In this document: positions 35,254 through 48,200 of the stretch, one piece after another
How positions within the stretch are numbered: the stretch's first letter is position 1
Layout: each line of letters begins with the position of its first letter
Origin: Atrina japonica
Taxonomy: Eukaryota > Mollusca > Bivalvia > Pterioida > Pinnidae
Assembly (NCBI GenBank): GCA_030159075.1
Contig: BROG01000936.1
Span: 147,542 to 211,541 of the forward strand
Reading direction: 5' to 3'
DNA: 64,000 nt
Position numbers and translations under genes: made by a program
The notes under the pieces: model-generated
The model's database searches: none
What the model saw: only the letters and a program-made list of their open reading frames with translations
What the model was told of the DNA's origin: nothing

Positions 35254-36990
35254 CTGTTATTCATCTGTCTTCTAAGACAAAGTGATTTTGTGATGGCACT
35301 AATTAACAGCCTTAACATTTTTTCGGTAATTAATCAATATGTTTACCACTAATAAGTTCAATAACATAAATAATTTTTATATGAGTATCGGTAATTACGA
35401 TTACTACATATTGTTGGAATATTTGGTATTCCTATCTCGGTGTTTTAAGTAAATAACATAAGCAGGATCTGATGTTCACCAGCTGCCTAATTAATGTAAA
35501 TGTAAGTGTAATTCTTACCTGATTGATATATCTTCACACAATATTTCAGTGTTATAAACTTTTGCATTACTTTATCTCCAATTTTCACCAATTTGACCTC
35601 TAACAGATTTTGCTAAATTTACCTTTCTTGTCAGGCCATTGTTAGATATATGTTTGATGTGCTCTGAACAAGGGTTTTAAAAAGGAAAGGGTTTGTTGGT
35701 AAGCATTTTTTTCTTTTTCTTGTTTCTTTTGATAGGTAAATAAAAATTGATAAATAAAATTCCCCTTTTTCATGGGGAAAAATTGGGGAAAATATTTGAT
35801 ATCATCTGAAATAATTTTGTGGGTGGGAATTTTTAGATGGGTTGGTAGGATCACATCCAGCAATTTTTCTTTTGGCCTCATCCATTCTCATCCAATCTCA
35901 TTTCACCAAACATATTTTCCTGTCCTACTGTAATGTTATTATTGTAACCAAAATGATATGGTATCCTTTTGTGTATATTGCCTGTGAACTCCAAAGATAT
36001 TTTCTTTCTTAGCATTTTACCCTTTTGTAAACAAAAAAATAGGAATGCTCATGTGAATTGCTTTATTTATATACATGTATATACCAATAGACCTTTTTAG
36101 AATTGTTCCATTCTGTTCAGTTTTGCTGGAATATCCTGTATGCAAATCATGTTTCTTAAGAAGTTAAGCCATGGTTACTTCTGATTTTGTAATATTAACA
36201 TAAGGACATTTGGTGATATGTTGTTTCAGTTCATCTGCAAGGAATAAAGTTTAGATAAATATTCTCTCTTGAAAACATGGGAAGTGTCATCATTTTCCAG
36301 TAGGCTGCTTTTCAAATCTGGCACCTAGCACTGCGTCTTATCCATATTCCAGGTCATATATATATGTTAAACTACTTACCTAGAAGTAATGCAGCCTGCA
36401 TTTTACTTTGAAGCTGCATAGAGATGTAAAGGAACAACTAGAAAAAGGTCTATTGGGGAAGGCATACTTTTGATAGTTAGTTGCACACTTTAATGCAGGA
36501 ATTAAACAATATTTTACTATAAATGTACACTTTGCACTTTGTAACAAGAATCTATAAATTAGATATGATCTTACTTGTTAACAGTATCCTTATAATGGAT
36601 TTATACATATTTTGTGTGAATTTGAACAAATAAATACTGGTACACTGCTAGCTACATCAAATCTCATTTTAACAAAGTATACAAATTTAAGCATGGTATA
36701 AAACAATTTAAAAAACTACCTGTAGTATGATATGACACCCAAAACAGTTTTTAATCTTTTTTTCTTTGAGAGTTCTTTTCAATACCAAAACAAATTTTAA
36801 TCTTGTTTTCTTCAAGAATTCTTGTCAGTATGATATTAAGAAAGTTCTTTCATCAGTGATGCCAATTTAAGTGATGTAATGAAACTACATGTTCATGTAT
36901 ATTGTACTAGATTGATACAAAAATATACATTTACGAGATAAATAATCTTTCAAGTCAATTCAATAACATTTTAATTTGATTTTATTTTAG
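35254..36990. other. Upstream region of CCDC97
   Basis: The first CCDC97 coding exon is preceded by the acceptor TTTATTTTAG (ends 36990), so at least one 5' UTR exon and the promoter lie in or before this interval. I could not place them. The interval also holds the MITE at 36085-36455. The remainder is unremarkable AT-rich sequence. Confidence 0.5.
36085..36455. mobile_element. 371-bp MITE, CAATAGACC-TTTTT ends (copy 1)
   Basis: Left end CAATAGACCTTTTTAGAATT then GTTCC; right end GGAACAACTAGAAAAAGGTC then TATTG. Its interior (CTTTTCAAATCTGGCACCTA, ACTTTGAAGCTGCATAGAG) matches the longer element at 52072-52950. Confidence 0.85.
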
Positions 36991-37000
36991 GAATGAGATA

Positions 37001-40000
37001 ATGGCATCAGGTTCCCAGAAAATTAATGAGGAAATAATTGACAGAAGTCGGGGAACCAGTCTCTGGGGGGAAGTGAGAGGGAGTGATTGTGACCAATCAA
37101 CAAGTCATATAAAGAAAAAGACAGCAGAAGAAATAAAAGATGTACAAGTAATTAAGAGAAAAATGTTGGAGAGAATTGCAAACTCTGACGCTCACTTTAA
37201 ACACCAACAGAGAGGAGATCCAGACTTGTCTCAACAGGAGAAATTCAACATTGCAGAGGAAATACTGAACAAAAATACTGTAACATTTCTATCTAGATTT
37301 GGGAATTACTTAGCTCTTGAAGATTTAGAGTATTTTAAAGACCAAAGTAGTGAATATGAAGTCAACTTTTATTTACAGCAAATTAAACAACAATGCAACA
37401 AACAGTATAGTGAAAACAGAGTGAAAAATCGTCGGTATGAAGCAATGAAGCAATTGATAAGTCAAGGAGACTATTTCAGTGAAGATGAAATGAAGTTCCG
37501 TGATCCATATTTATATGAACAATTAGTCGGACAGTATTTAACAGAGGAGGAAATAAACAGCAAAGTAGATAAATCAGATTTAAAATTTTCATCCATTCTG
37601 TTGAAACACATGGATCAGTTAACAGAAAATGATCTGTATGCAAAACATTTAGAAAAAGAGGTAAATTTTGATACCACTTCTTTCCTGTAAACGATATATA
37701 TACATTTTCTGTTATCAGTAAGAACATACCTTTATGTACATGTAAAGTAGGTCTAGAAACAAAAATGAAACATACAATTTTTCACTGGCCTTTTGAAATC
37801 AATGTCCTTGGTCTACTGATATAATAAGGCCTACTTGAATAAAAATTTTCATTGTCAATGGTTTATTGCATTTAGTATGGTTTAACCTTGTTATTAACAT
37901 TTAGCTTTAGTACAATGTATATAGTCTTGATAATAATTATTATTTTTTACTAATTCTTTAATTTTGTAGGCAAGTCAAATGGAGGAAGAAGATGAGAGCA
38001 GTGATGAGGGTGAGCAATCATTTCATTTTTTACCCTACAATATTTTAAATGCATTTAACTATATTTTCACCAGCCAAATTTTGAATTTAATTGATTATCT
38101 GAGAGGCAATCTTTGTTTGGAATACTTTATTGTAGCCCTATTAAGAATTAGTACTGATCTTTTTACACATTCATCTACATGTACATGGCATCTCAAAATC
38201 ACATTAATGAATAAATTTAGCTTCTCTATTAAACTTATTCTTCTTTAGTCAAATCTACTCCAAATTATTTTAAAATCAAATCCACCAATGATTTTTCTCT
38301 AGTCAAACCTACCAGTAATTTTTCTTCAGTCAAATCTATGAGTATTGTTTATCAAATTGAATATTCCAGTAACTTTTTCCAGGCAAATCTACATTCTACC
38401 AGTATTTACTCTCCATTCAAATCTCCCAGTAATTTTTCCCCATTCAAATTTACCATTAATTTTTCTCCAGTCAATATTACCAATATATTTTCTCCAATCA
38501 AATATACCCGTAATTTTTTCTCAAATCAAATCTACCACTACCAGTAATGTTTTTCCAATCTAATCTTTAAGTAATGTTTGACATTTCACCTATCAAATCT
38601 ACCAGTAATATTTCTCCCGTTAAATCTACCAATGTTTGTCTACAGTCAATTCTACCAGTGTTTATTCTACAGTCAAATCTACCAGTATTTTTTCAGTCAA
38701 ATCTACCAGTATTTATTTCTCTAGTCACATCTACCAGTATTTACTCTCTTGTCAAATCTACCAGTTCTTTTCCCCATGTCAAATCTACAAGTAATTTTTC
38801 TCCAGTCAAATGTACTAGTAATATTTCTCCAGTAAAACCTACCAGTATTTTTCAGTTAAATCTACCTGTATTTTCTCAATTAAATTTATAAACAGTATTT
38901 TTTTCTCAAGTCAAATCTACCACTAATATTTCTCCAGTCAGATCTACCAATAATTTTCTCCTATCAAAACTACCAGTAATTTTTCTCCAGTAAAATCTTC
39001 CAGTAATTTTTCTTCAGTCAAATCTAAAGGTTTTTATTCTCCAGTCAATTCTGCCAGTGTTTGTTCTAGTCAAATCTACCAATATTTTTTCAAGTCAAAT
39101 GTATCACTAATGTTTCTCCAATCAAATCTATCAGTAATCAAATCTTAGTTTCTTTTTCTCAGTCAAATATATTTTTTCAGTTATTGTTAAACATGTTAAA
39201 AGTGCTGTTTCACCAAATTCAGTGTCATATTTTTATTTCATAAAACTTTTCAATTGCCTTGAAAATAAAGATTATTGCAAATTGCTCATAAAAACTGTAC
39301 ATTTATCCCCGATTCACAGGGGTGAAAAGAGCAAAACTATTTAATATGTTTTGTGATTTCCTCATATGAATGATATGAAAAATGTCAAATTATAGACTAT
39401 TTTGATATCAAAATATTGTTTTATAGTAATTATGTCAATGTAACCATGTTCAAATAATATGAGTTACATGTAGTACCTGAACACATACATGTACATTGTA
39501 AGTTTAAATGTTTAAGGTATCTGTTGTATAAATGAGTGAAATTTAGACATTTTCTTCACAATCTTGCTTAAATTTCAGAAAAAATATATTTCATCGACCA
39601 TTGTATAATGAGTTTTCATCAGATGAAAGTATGATCATTGATATCAATAATTATTTGTGAATGATAAATATACAGGAAACAATTAAACAATTACGACAAA
39701 TATGTCTTATATCTGTTATTGAAATTTACTCGGAGATTGGTATTTTGAAAACCTTATATTTGTACATTGGACAAATGTATCCATCATGCATGTAAAATAT
39801 AATTATTGCAGTACCTTACAAATTTAGACCTTTGATACAATGTATACCTTAATGGGACATTAGATGTGTTTACTAAAAATTATCTCATTTTTTTCCTTCT
39901 TTTACTCCTTGTACTTGATGTACAATTACAAGTAAGAGCTAAATTACACAGGCATACACAACCTTATTTTCCTATATATTTGGTGAAAATAAGGTCAGGT

Positions 40001-41123
40001 CCAATGTGGTATTTATAACCAAATACATGTAGTAAGGTTGAGATAATCAATTGCAACTGAAAAAGTGTCAAACCTCGGTTTCTCTTGCGATTTGCACAAA
40101 ATATATAGGAATTTAAGAATTGTTATGCCTGTGTATATTTCTTCTTTGCTATTGTATATCAATCCAGGAAAAAAGGAAAGAAATGTTTTTGGAAAAAATC
40201 ATAGTTAATGCCCCATTAACTCATTCACCCCTAAAGACACATTTGGACAGGGTTTCACTAATTCAAGTTATTTTAGTACAATGTACCTGTTAAATCTGTT
40301 TTTACTTGCTTCAGTATATATCTGTTGATAAAATGTTTGGACTAATTGCCATGTAGAATATCTCAGTTTTAATAACAAATTTACATCTTAAAATAAACTG
40401 TCAGATTTAATTGCATTTGATTTTAATTACAATGTAGTATATATGAGTTGGTTTACATGATTTTAATTACAATGTAGTATATATGAGTTGGTTTACATGT
40501 ATACATGTATATGCTTTTACTCATTAATATCATTTGTACATTGAATTCCTTTACAGATGAGGAGATGTCTGAGGGAGAAAATGATTCAAGTAAGCCAGAA
40601 AAATTAAGTGAGATACTTAGACAAGAGTTAAGGGGAGAATTTGCACAAATAATGCAAGAGAGATTTCTTGCTGGACAAGATGAACAGTTTGACTACAGGT
40701 AATACTAATATTCATTTTTCATTTCGTTTTATAAACTCTTGGTATCTGTTGACCTGTAGTAACCTTTGAACCTTTGCAACCTCTTATTAAAACTACAGCC
40801 CAGTTCTCGTTGGAATTTGGTATGTAGCATATTTAAGGTTTGAATTTGAATGTTGTTATATGCCACACTCAACAACAAAAATGTCTCCAAGTAGTGCACC
40901 TGATCAATATGACTCGAGTTCAATCCTTGAATTGGGCAGGGGAGTACTGCATGTATATGAGATGGTATTGTAGTCGCTAGCTTGGAAATGTAGGTTTTCT
41001 CCAGGTACTATCATTTCCTTCCACAGTAATTCACATTCAGATCTTTTACATCTAGATTTTATTATTCAGATCTTTTATGTGTAGATTTTATTATTTAGAT
41101 CTTTTAATAAAATAAAAAAAGAG

Positions 41124-41157
<34 letters not shown>

Positions 41158-41788
41158 ATCTAGATTTTATTAGATCAGATCTTTTTATTCAGATCTTTTA
41201 CATCTAGATTTTGTTATTCAGATCTTTTACATCTAGATTTTATTTCCATTCAGATCTTTTACATCTAGATTTTATTTCCATTCAGATCTTTTACATCTAG
41301 ATTTTATCATTCAAACTTTTACATCTAGATTTTATTTTCATTCAGATCTTTTATATCTAGATTTTATCATTTTGTTATCAGATCTTTTACATCTACATCT
41401 AGATTTTATTTTTCATTCAGATTTTTTATTTTCATTCAGATCTTTTATATCTAGATTTTATTTCCATTCAGATCTTTTACATCTAGATTTTATTATTCAG
41501 ATCTTTTATGTCTACACATATTTTCCATTCATTTTCTATGTTTTATTTATTACTGATTTCAGTTCAGTTGACTGCAATGCGGAATATGATAATCTAGAGG
41601 TTTTAGAAAAAGATGAAGAGGAGAAATATTTTGATTCGGAGGAACCAGTTGACTTGGAAATGGAGGAGGAATTATGTGACTCTAAAACAGCTCATTTAGA
41701 ACATTGTCAGAACAGTGAAGTGGACGATTCAAAAGTATCTGAAACAAAAACTCAAAATGAAGAAAGAAATGAAACTGACATTACATAG
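37001..41788 (+). CDS. CCDC97: CCDC97 homologue (SF3b-associated splicing protein)
   Basis: Four coding exons, 37001-37660, 37970-38009, 40557-40698 and 41563-41788, join with GT-AG sites and phases 0, 1 and 2 to give 355 residues (human about 343). The ATG has a good context (ATAATGGC). The family domain (DUF2052) is clear: a FLSRFGNYLALEDLEYF motif near 95-111, the RVKNRRYEAMKQLISQGDYF block, then FSEDEMKFRDPYLYEQLVGQ and LTEEE. The C-terminal half is acidic and carries MQERFLAGQDEQFDYSSVD and DEEEKYFDSEEPVD, both diagnostic. The last acceptor is fixed by phase: only 41563 restores FDYSSVD, because a competing TTCAG five bases later brings in a stop. Vertebrate CCDC97 is reported to associate with the SF3b complex of U2 snRNP. 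AATAAA follows at 41877. No damage is seen. Confidence 0.96.
38240..39175. repeat. ~27-28-bp minisatellite in CCDC97 intron 2
   Basis: About 33 diverged units of TCAAATCTACCAGTAATTTT followed by TCTCCAG. Several open frames of 60-105 codons in it are by-products. Confidence 0.92.
39849..40219. mobile_element. 371-bp MITE bounded by TTAA (copy 1)
   Basis: TTAA at 39849-39852 opens TGGGACATTAG and the inverted end TAATGCCCCA closes with TTAA at 40216-40219. The interior (ACACAGGCATACACAACCTT, TGCAACTGAAAAAGTGTCAA, AAGAATTGTTATGCCTGTGT) aligns with 45495-45862. A TTAA duplication is the hallmark of piggyBac-type insertion. The right TTAA is also the first base group of a TTAACTCATTCACCCC element. 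Confidence 0.82.
40419..40498. repeat. Perfect 40-bp tandem duplication before CCDC97 exon 3
   Basis: GATTTTAATTACAATGTAGT then ATATATGAGTTGGTTTACAT is repeated exactly, ending 58 bp upstream of the exon 3 start at 40557. Perfect identity suggests a recent event. Confidence 0.95.
40840..40930 (-). mobile_element. SINE tail fragment, minus strand, CCDC97 intron 3
   Basis: The minus strand reads TTGTTGAGTGTGGCATATAA then CAACATTCA, the 3' end of the SINE family at 60381-60640. A degenerate box-B-like word (GATTGAACTCGAGTC) lies at the other end. Confidence 0.6.
41030..41520. repeat. ~28-bp minisatellite split by a poly(A) tract, CCDC97 intron 3
   Basis: Units of TTCAGATCTTTTACATCTAG then ATTTTATT, about 15 copies. 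A run of about 40 A with a short GAG-containing lead (41107-41156) interrupts the array. Confidence 0.93.
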
Positions 41789-42244
41789 ATACGTGATCAG
41801 ATTGATGAGAGTTACCATTGTTAACAGCATCACAACCATCAATTTCATCCTATCTTATTTCATCCTGGCATTGTTAAATAAAATAGTAGAATCACAAAAT
41901 TTCTTTATGGTTTTAATTTCGTTTATATCATTGTATTGATTTATCAATGAAATTAAAACTGTAATGAAAATTAAAATAGATTATACTTAGTAATACTAAT
42001 AGGTTCCTTTACAAACATGTTTTTTATTTCATTGATATTAAACAAATGTTTCAATTTTGAAACTAAGATATTTTAACCCAACGAAATTTTCTGGTTCTAC
42101 GGTAATTTTTTTTTTTAAAAACATAATTAAGACCACATATTTGTTAGATTTATTTATGATTTCTCCATAATAAGGAAGAAAATTGATAGTAGAAATAAAA
42201 TATGAAACTAAGATACTTTTGACTTAATTTTGAATTGTTAATCT

Positions 42245-43916
42245 CGTAATCGAAAACTTAAGGGAACTATGAAAACAAGTTATCCCTCTGTATTTAGTGA
42301 TCCAGAAGTGGTAACAGAGCTGGATAGATTACTTGACCAATATGTACTGGTCCTAGCAGACAAAGCCTAATTTAGTTTTTATTTGTAAGGCACATTACCA
42401 TAATTGATTATTAAAAGAACTAGGGTTTAATACAATTCTGGTAATCCTAAATATGCACAGAGCCCACTTTCAAAGGACAAGATCTTCAAAATCACGTGTT
42501 TGTATTACGTTCTTTTGATGTACCTACAACCGATACTGATTTTGAGCTACCATATTTATATTGGATACCCAAATTTCATAAAATCCCATATAAGCAGAGG
42601 TACATTGCAGGATCCATCAAATGTTCTACCAAACCTTTATCTTTACTCCTTACCAAGATACTGACAGCCGTTTAGTAGAAACTTCAGCAATACTGTACAG
42701 TTGCTTATTCCAGAAGCGATGTAAATCTGATGTGGATACTTAAAAATTCTAAACAACTTTTAGAAAATTTGAAGGCACACAATTTTTCTCATATTCACAG
42801 TATCAAAATATACCACTTTTCTACACTTTACACAACCATGCCACTTAAAAATTTAACAGAGAGGCTTTTTATCATGATAGATAACTGTTTTTTCACTAAA
42901 GGTGGTACCCAAAAATTTAAATATCTAGTAATTGGTTATCATGATACTTGTTTTGTCCAACCCCACTCTGATTCTACATATAAATACACTTAAGTTGATA
43001 TAAAACAGATGCTGGAATTTCTAATAAACAATATATTTGTAATGTTTGGAGAAGTGGTCTTTCAACAAACTGTCAGCATTCCTATGGGAACCAATTGTGC
43101 TCCTTTATTGGCTGACCTGTTCCTCATTTCATACGAAGCAGACTTCATTCAGAAACTGTTGATTCAAAAGATGAAAAAGTTTGCAGTGTCCTTTAATATG
43201 ACATTTAGATATATCAACATTTTGTCAATTGAAAATGACAATTTTGATACATATATCAATCCAATATATCCCAGTGAACTAGAAATTAAAGATACAACAG
43301 AATCAAGCAAACATGTTTCATATCTTGGACATTTTACTTACTATAGACACAGACAGGAAATTAACAACTAAGCTATACGATAAAAACGACGATTTCGGCT
43401 TTCCCATATCATAAATTTTCTACATTTAAGTAGTAATATCCCTCTATCACCGGCATATGGAGTTTAAGTTTCACAAATGATTCGATTTGCCAGGGCGTGA
43501 TCAACATATGAACATTTCATTTACAGAGGTAAACTATTCACTGACAAATTATTGACACATGGATATTGAAAACTCTGTTTGATGTTAACATTCCGCAAAT
43601 TTTGGGTTGTATAATAGTTTTGTTTGCGATTACTCTGTTTCACTAAGTGAAATGTCAGCTTACCTGTTTGATGCTGGTTGTTGAGACGTCTGTACCAGTT
43701 GTGACAAGGATTTGTTCCGCAGATATTTCATTTTGATTTGACTGTTGACTCAAGGCAGATGTGACTGGTTGACAGGGGATGCTTACTCCTCCATGGCACC
43801 TGATCCCAACTCTTGATTTCCAGATGTCCATGTTTGTCCTTTTTTTGACCAGATTTGAACCTATATCTTTGACATCCTATAGATTTATACTTTGGTATCT
43901 GAGATTTTTTTTATAT
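42245..43916 (+). mobile_element. Degenerate Penelope-like retroelement (reverse transcriptase remnant)
   Basis: Fragments in shifting frames run in the right order. A TELDRLLDQYVLVLADKA segment lies at about 42300-42370, LPYLYWIPKFHKIPYKQRY with KPLSLLLTKI at 42548-42675, motif A at about 42800-42840, and the motif B region VSIPMGTNCAPLLADLF at about 43075. A motif C region and a YLGHF end follow near 43325, with a ~500-bp 3' region. The KFHK motif and order point to Penelope-like elements, though I cannot exclude a related RT class. It is dead: motif A has His (codon 42814-42816) where the catalytic Asp is expected, motif C reads RYINILS with no Asp pair, and stops or frame changes separate the blocks. 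The 5' end is truncated. It lies 0.4 kb beyond the CCDC97 polyadenylation signal. Confidence 0.82.
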
Positions 43917-44019
43917 TGTGAACAAGAAGAGGAATCAAGTTTCTGCCAGTAATCTAAATGTTGTACACTATTTATTAAAAATAGACACCAACACTAACAT
44001 ATACACTAGGATACTTACC

Positions 44020-45205
44020 TACACAGACACATATATACACACAGACACACATAGGCTATACATACACAGACATGCGCACACCGACAATACATATAGACAT
44101 AAACACACAAACAACACACCGATATACACACAGAATCTACACATTCACATACACACATTGAAAAATATGGCTCAACAATCACATTTATCTGATCATCTGG
44201 GACAACTTCATTTTGTGATCGGACAGGAAAATGTTACTTCTCACTTGTCAGGCAGGACAAAAGAAACCTATGAAAACAGAATTAATTCAATAAAATTACA
44301 TGTTTAAACAAATAAAAGAAACCCCCCAAATATTGCACTTCCTGGACAAGTAATTTTTTATTTTGATTTTGATTTTTAGATTTTAATTGTTGGTGTATAA
44401 TGTGCGTCCACGTATAATGCGCATCTAAATTTTGTCTTCCAAAATGTTGAAAAAAAACCATTATTATATAGCACACGTAATGCGCATTAATTTTGGGGCA
44501 AACTCATCGCAGGAAAATTTAATAGTAATTTCTTGACAATACCTTCACATTTTTCAACATTAAAATTCTTGACAAATACACATTTCATAATGATAAATTA
44601 ACTGTTTTTTAAAATCACTAAAAGTCATCATTGTGTGGATGAAATGAATTGTTTATTTGCAACAATAAAAGTGAAACAAAAATTTAAAAAGCAGTGCACT
44701 ATTACCTACCTATCGTTAATTGATCACAAAAGATGGACAGTTTACCAATTATGGCCACTTGGAAATAACTGATCTTTCATGTTGTGTTCAGGTAATGATT
44801 GTTTTAAGTTTTGGCCTGGGGGAAACTAATAATTAGTGTCAAAAGGTCAACTAGAATATTAATTAACAACACAAGCGGTGTTCCTCATCAGACTGAAATG
44901 TGAATGTAGTTATTGTCATAGATTAAAGGTTGTGCTAGCGTGTGCCACAGACAAATAGAACTGTGTGTTTTGTGCCACAGAAAAATGGTTATGTATATGT
45001 TGTGAAACACAAACAAATGGTTGTGTGTTTGTCATGCAACACGACAAATGGTAGCACATGCATGTGCTGTGCAAACATTCTTACAAAATCAACTTGGGTT
45101 CTATACAGTTAAGAACATATTATGGCTTTATTTCACTTTCAAATCCGAATATTTATTTGTAACTAAATAAGTGTATTTTTAAGTTGTATGAAATGTATTC
45201 CCTAG
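44020..45205. other. Spacer between the retroelement and DHRS7
   Basis: Begins with an ACACAGACACA-rich simple-sequence patch (44020-44155). The words ATAATGTGCGTCCACGTATA, ATAATGCGCATCT and CGTAATGCGCATTAATTTTG at 44395-44495 suggest a small inverted-end element. A 46-codon frame at 44166-44307 (starting MAQQSHLSDHLGQLHFVIGQ) is followed by an overlapping AATAAA. It has no recognisable family and I do not call it a gene. Confidence 0.45.
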
Positions 45206-45215
45206 GTACAGCACA

Positions 45216-48200
45216 ATGGATTTGTTGAGTGTTGCTGTGGCAGTATTAGTTGTATATGGTTTTGTTCAGCTTGTACGACTGTTGTTGTCTGATTGTGATC
45301 TAACCTTACAATGGAAAGAAGCATTTGGAAAACCTACTAGTAAGTATATCTAATTTGTTTGTTTAAATGGAGTTTTATGCCATGCTCAACAATTCTCAGT
45401 TATACATGTTTAGTGGTTGTTAGTGTTTAATGAACCCAGTTACAGTGTAGTTAGAATGTAGTCGACACAGGAAGAGACCACTGGTCTTTTTTTTAATTAT
45501 TGAAGGGGCATTAGCTTTGTTTATAAAAAAATATATATATTTCGATTTTTTTCTACTTTTACCACTTGAACTTGATGTATATCAGCAAATACAAGCTATA
45601 CACAGGCATACAAAATCTTATATTCCTATATATTTTGTTAAATTAGGTCAAGTACAGTGTGGTATTCATATGCAAATAGTAAGATTGATTTAATCCATTG
45701 CAAGTGAAAAAGTGCCAAACCCGGGGTTTTCGAGCAATTTCCAAACTGTATAAAGGTTTAAGAATTGTCATGCCTGTATATAATTCTTTTTTGTTATTGT
45801 ATATCAATCTAAGTTGTAAAAAGGGTTATTTTGTATGGAATGAAGCACAGCTAATAAACGGAAAATAGTCATACCAGCTCATTGCAGTATAAAATATATC
45901 ATCAATATTTAAAATAATATATATGAACGCAATTAGAAAACTTTTAATTTGTAGCACCCCACTACCATGACTAACGGTACATCAATGTAATACGTGTTTT
46001 CATTATTTTCTGTAAACTTTTACATTGATCAGACAGTCACATCTACATCATTTACAAAACTTGATTTACAAAACCTGATTTAGGTAAGCTGAAAGGACAA
46101 GTTGTTTGGATCACAGGTGCTTCAAGTGGTATTGGAGAAGCTCTGGCTCACAGACTAGCAAAGGATGGTTGCAAGCTTATTTTATCAGCCAGGCGTGAAG
46201 ACAGACTGCAGGCAGTTAAAAGATATTGTTCAGGTTCAGATATTTCATCAACATTATCATTTGTTACTTATGAATTGTTAATTCATTAACTCATTCACCC
46301 CTAAAGACACATTTGGACTGGTCTCTCCACGCCAAAAGGCACATAAAGCTGTCACTTTCATTCCATTTATCACGATCCTTAACCACTACTTTGGTAAAAT
46401 TCCAGTTTGACCTTCCGGCAGAAGTGCTGTATTCCTGTCTTTTTCAATTTCCTTCTCCATGTGGTCTTTGGTCTCCCTCTTGTATATTTTTCTTTGGTAT
46501 TCCATCCTAGTGCTGTTTTACAATCATTAATACCTTCTTCCCTAAGGATATGTCGTAGCCATGTCCATCTTCTCCTTCTAATCTTACAGCTGATATTACT
46601 GGTACTTACTAAGTACGGTAGGGTATACCTGGGAATATTTGCAAAGGGTTATTTTCTCCCATTTTCAACAGAAAACATATTTGACCAAAATCACTATAGT
46701 TAGTCTTATGGATGGCATGTATGTCCATACTTCCATTATATAGCTTGAAAATTTCGCTTTCATTTTAAATTTGCCTCCTCATCAAAGGACGAAAATGACG
46801 AAAATTAAAATGCAGCGAAAATTTCAAAGTATACAGTATTTGAATCAAGGTATAATTGAAATTGTCAATTTCGTAATACTCGTGTCAGTGATTTTGTAGG
46901 TAACACCATGAACAAGTCATTCAGTAACCCCCTTAGCCCTTTTATCTCAATTTAATTAAATTTACATCTGTGGTGCATTACATAAACCTAGTACCTGGTA
47001 TTTCGGTACCAGCTGATAACCTTATACTAAAGTTATATTTCGCACTTTAACACCATTTAAATTCTAAATTCTTGTAAAGCTAAGATAGTCAACTTTTTAC
47101 AGTGGTTACTCTTAGACAGATTTTGGCTATATATTTAGATTTTATTGTTTGGCGTTGTACGATACCACTTTCTCTTTGGGAAATAGACATCTATTTTAGA
47201 TTGGAGCTCAAGTCTGATTGACAGAAACGATCGTCTTGAGCATTATAACTTTGGTATTATGTTTATAAAATTTATTACTTTTCAGATATAGGAAAAACAA
47301 AACCTGAGGATATACTTGTTCTTCCCCTAGACATGTTGGATTACAAAACGCATTCTGAAGCTGTACAAAATGTTCTGAAATATTTCAAAAGAGTAAGCTT
47401 TAATTTTACTTCACATACTTGCCTATTCAGTCACATTCTCAAATATATGAATTCACGATTATAAACCTGCAAAAGCCTTTATTATACCTTATACTGCTAC
47501 GCACAACTATTGTTGTCACATTAGTAGGCACTCAGTGCTACACACAACAAAAGTTGTTTCTCTAACTCATCATTGTAGATGGTTTTCAAATCATGCTGTG
47601 TCAAAATGTTGATATAAAACTGATTCTGATTGGTTCTACAGTGTCATAATAATGATATAAAACTGATTCTGATTTGTTATACTGTGTCAAAATGTTGATA
47701 AAAAACTTATTCTGATTGGTTTTACTGTGTTAAAATGTTAATATAAAACTGATTCTGAATGGTTATTCCACTTGTTTTTGGTACCCTTGGATATTTTTTT
47801 TCTAAATGTGAAAAAAAACTGTTAAAGACAGTTTTTAAAAGTCTTAAAAACCAAGATAATTTTGGGGGTTTTATTTCCTTTTCTCTCACCTGTACAGATG
47901 GCAGTGACAATTTTGTACGTCATATAATCAAAAGTTTACATGTCTGCTATGATTTTCTATTAAGGGTATCTATCTATTATTATTTTCTATTTACTACTTT
48001 ATGAAAAACTTATCTTTTACCCCTACATATCTAAGTACTATGACCTTTTCTATTGTCTTGAATATTTTAGTAGTGTTGAAAGGATTGATAACACATATCT
48101 TATTGTTTATAATAAAAAAGTACAGAAGTTTTTTGTAGAATGTACATTGGTATTTTAATCATATTCTCTCTAAAACTTATTCTGCAAAATCACATCAGCT

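Noticed and set aside
38338..38891. Ser/Pro-rich frames in CCDC97 intron 2
   Set aside because: Minisatellite translation. Splice phase carries CCDC97 across this interval without them.
44166..44307. 46-codon frame MAQQSHLSDHLGQLHFVIGQ... ending beside an AATAAA
   Set aside because: Looks slightly protein-like but has no family, no splice partner that I can find and lies after a simple-sequence patch.
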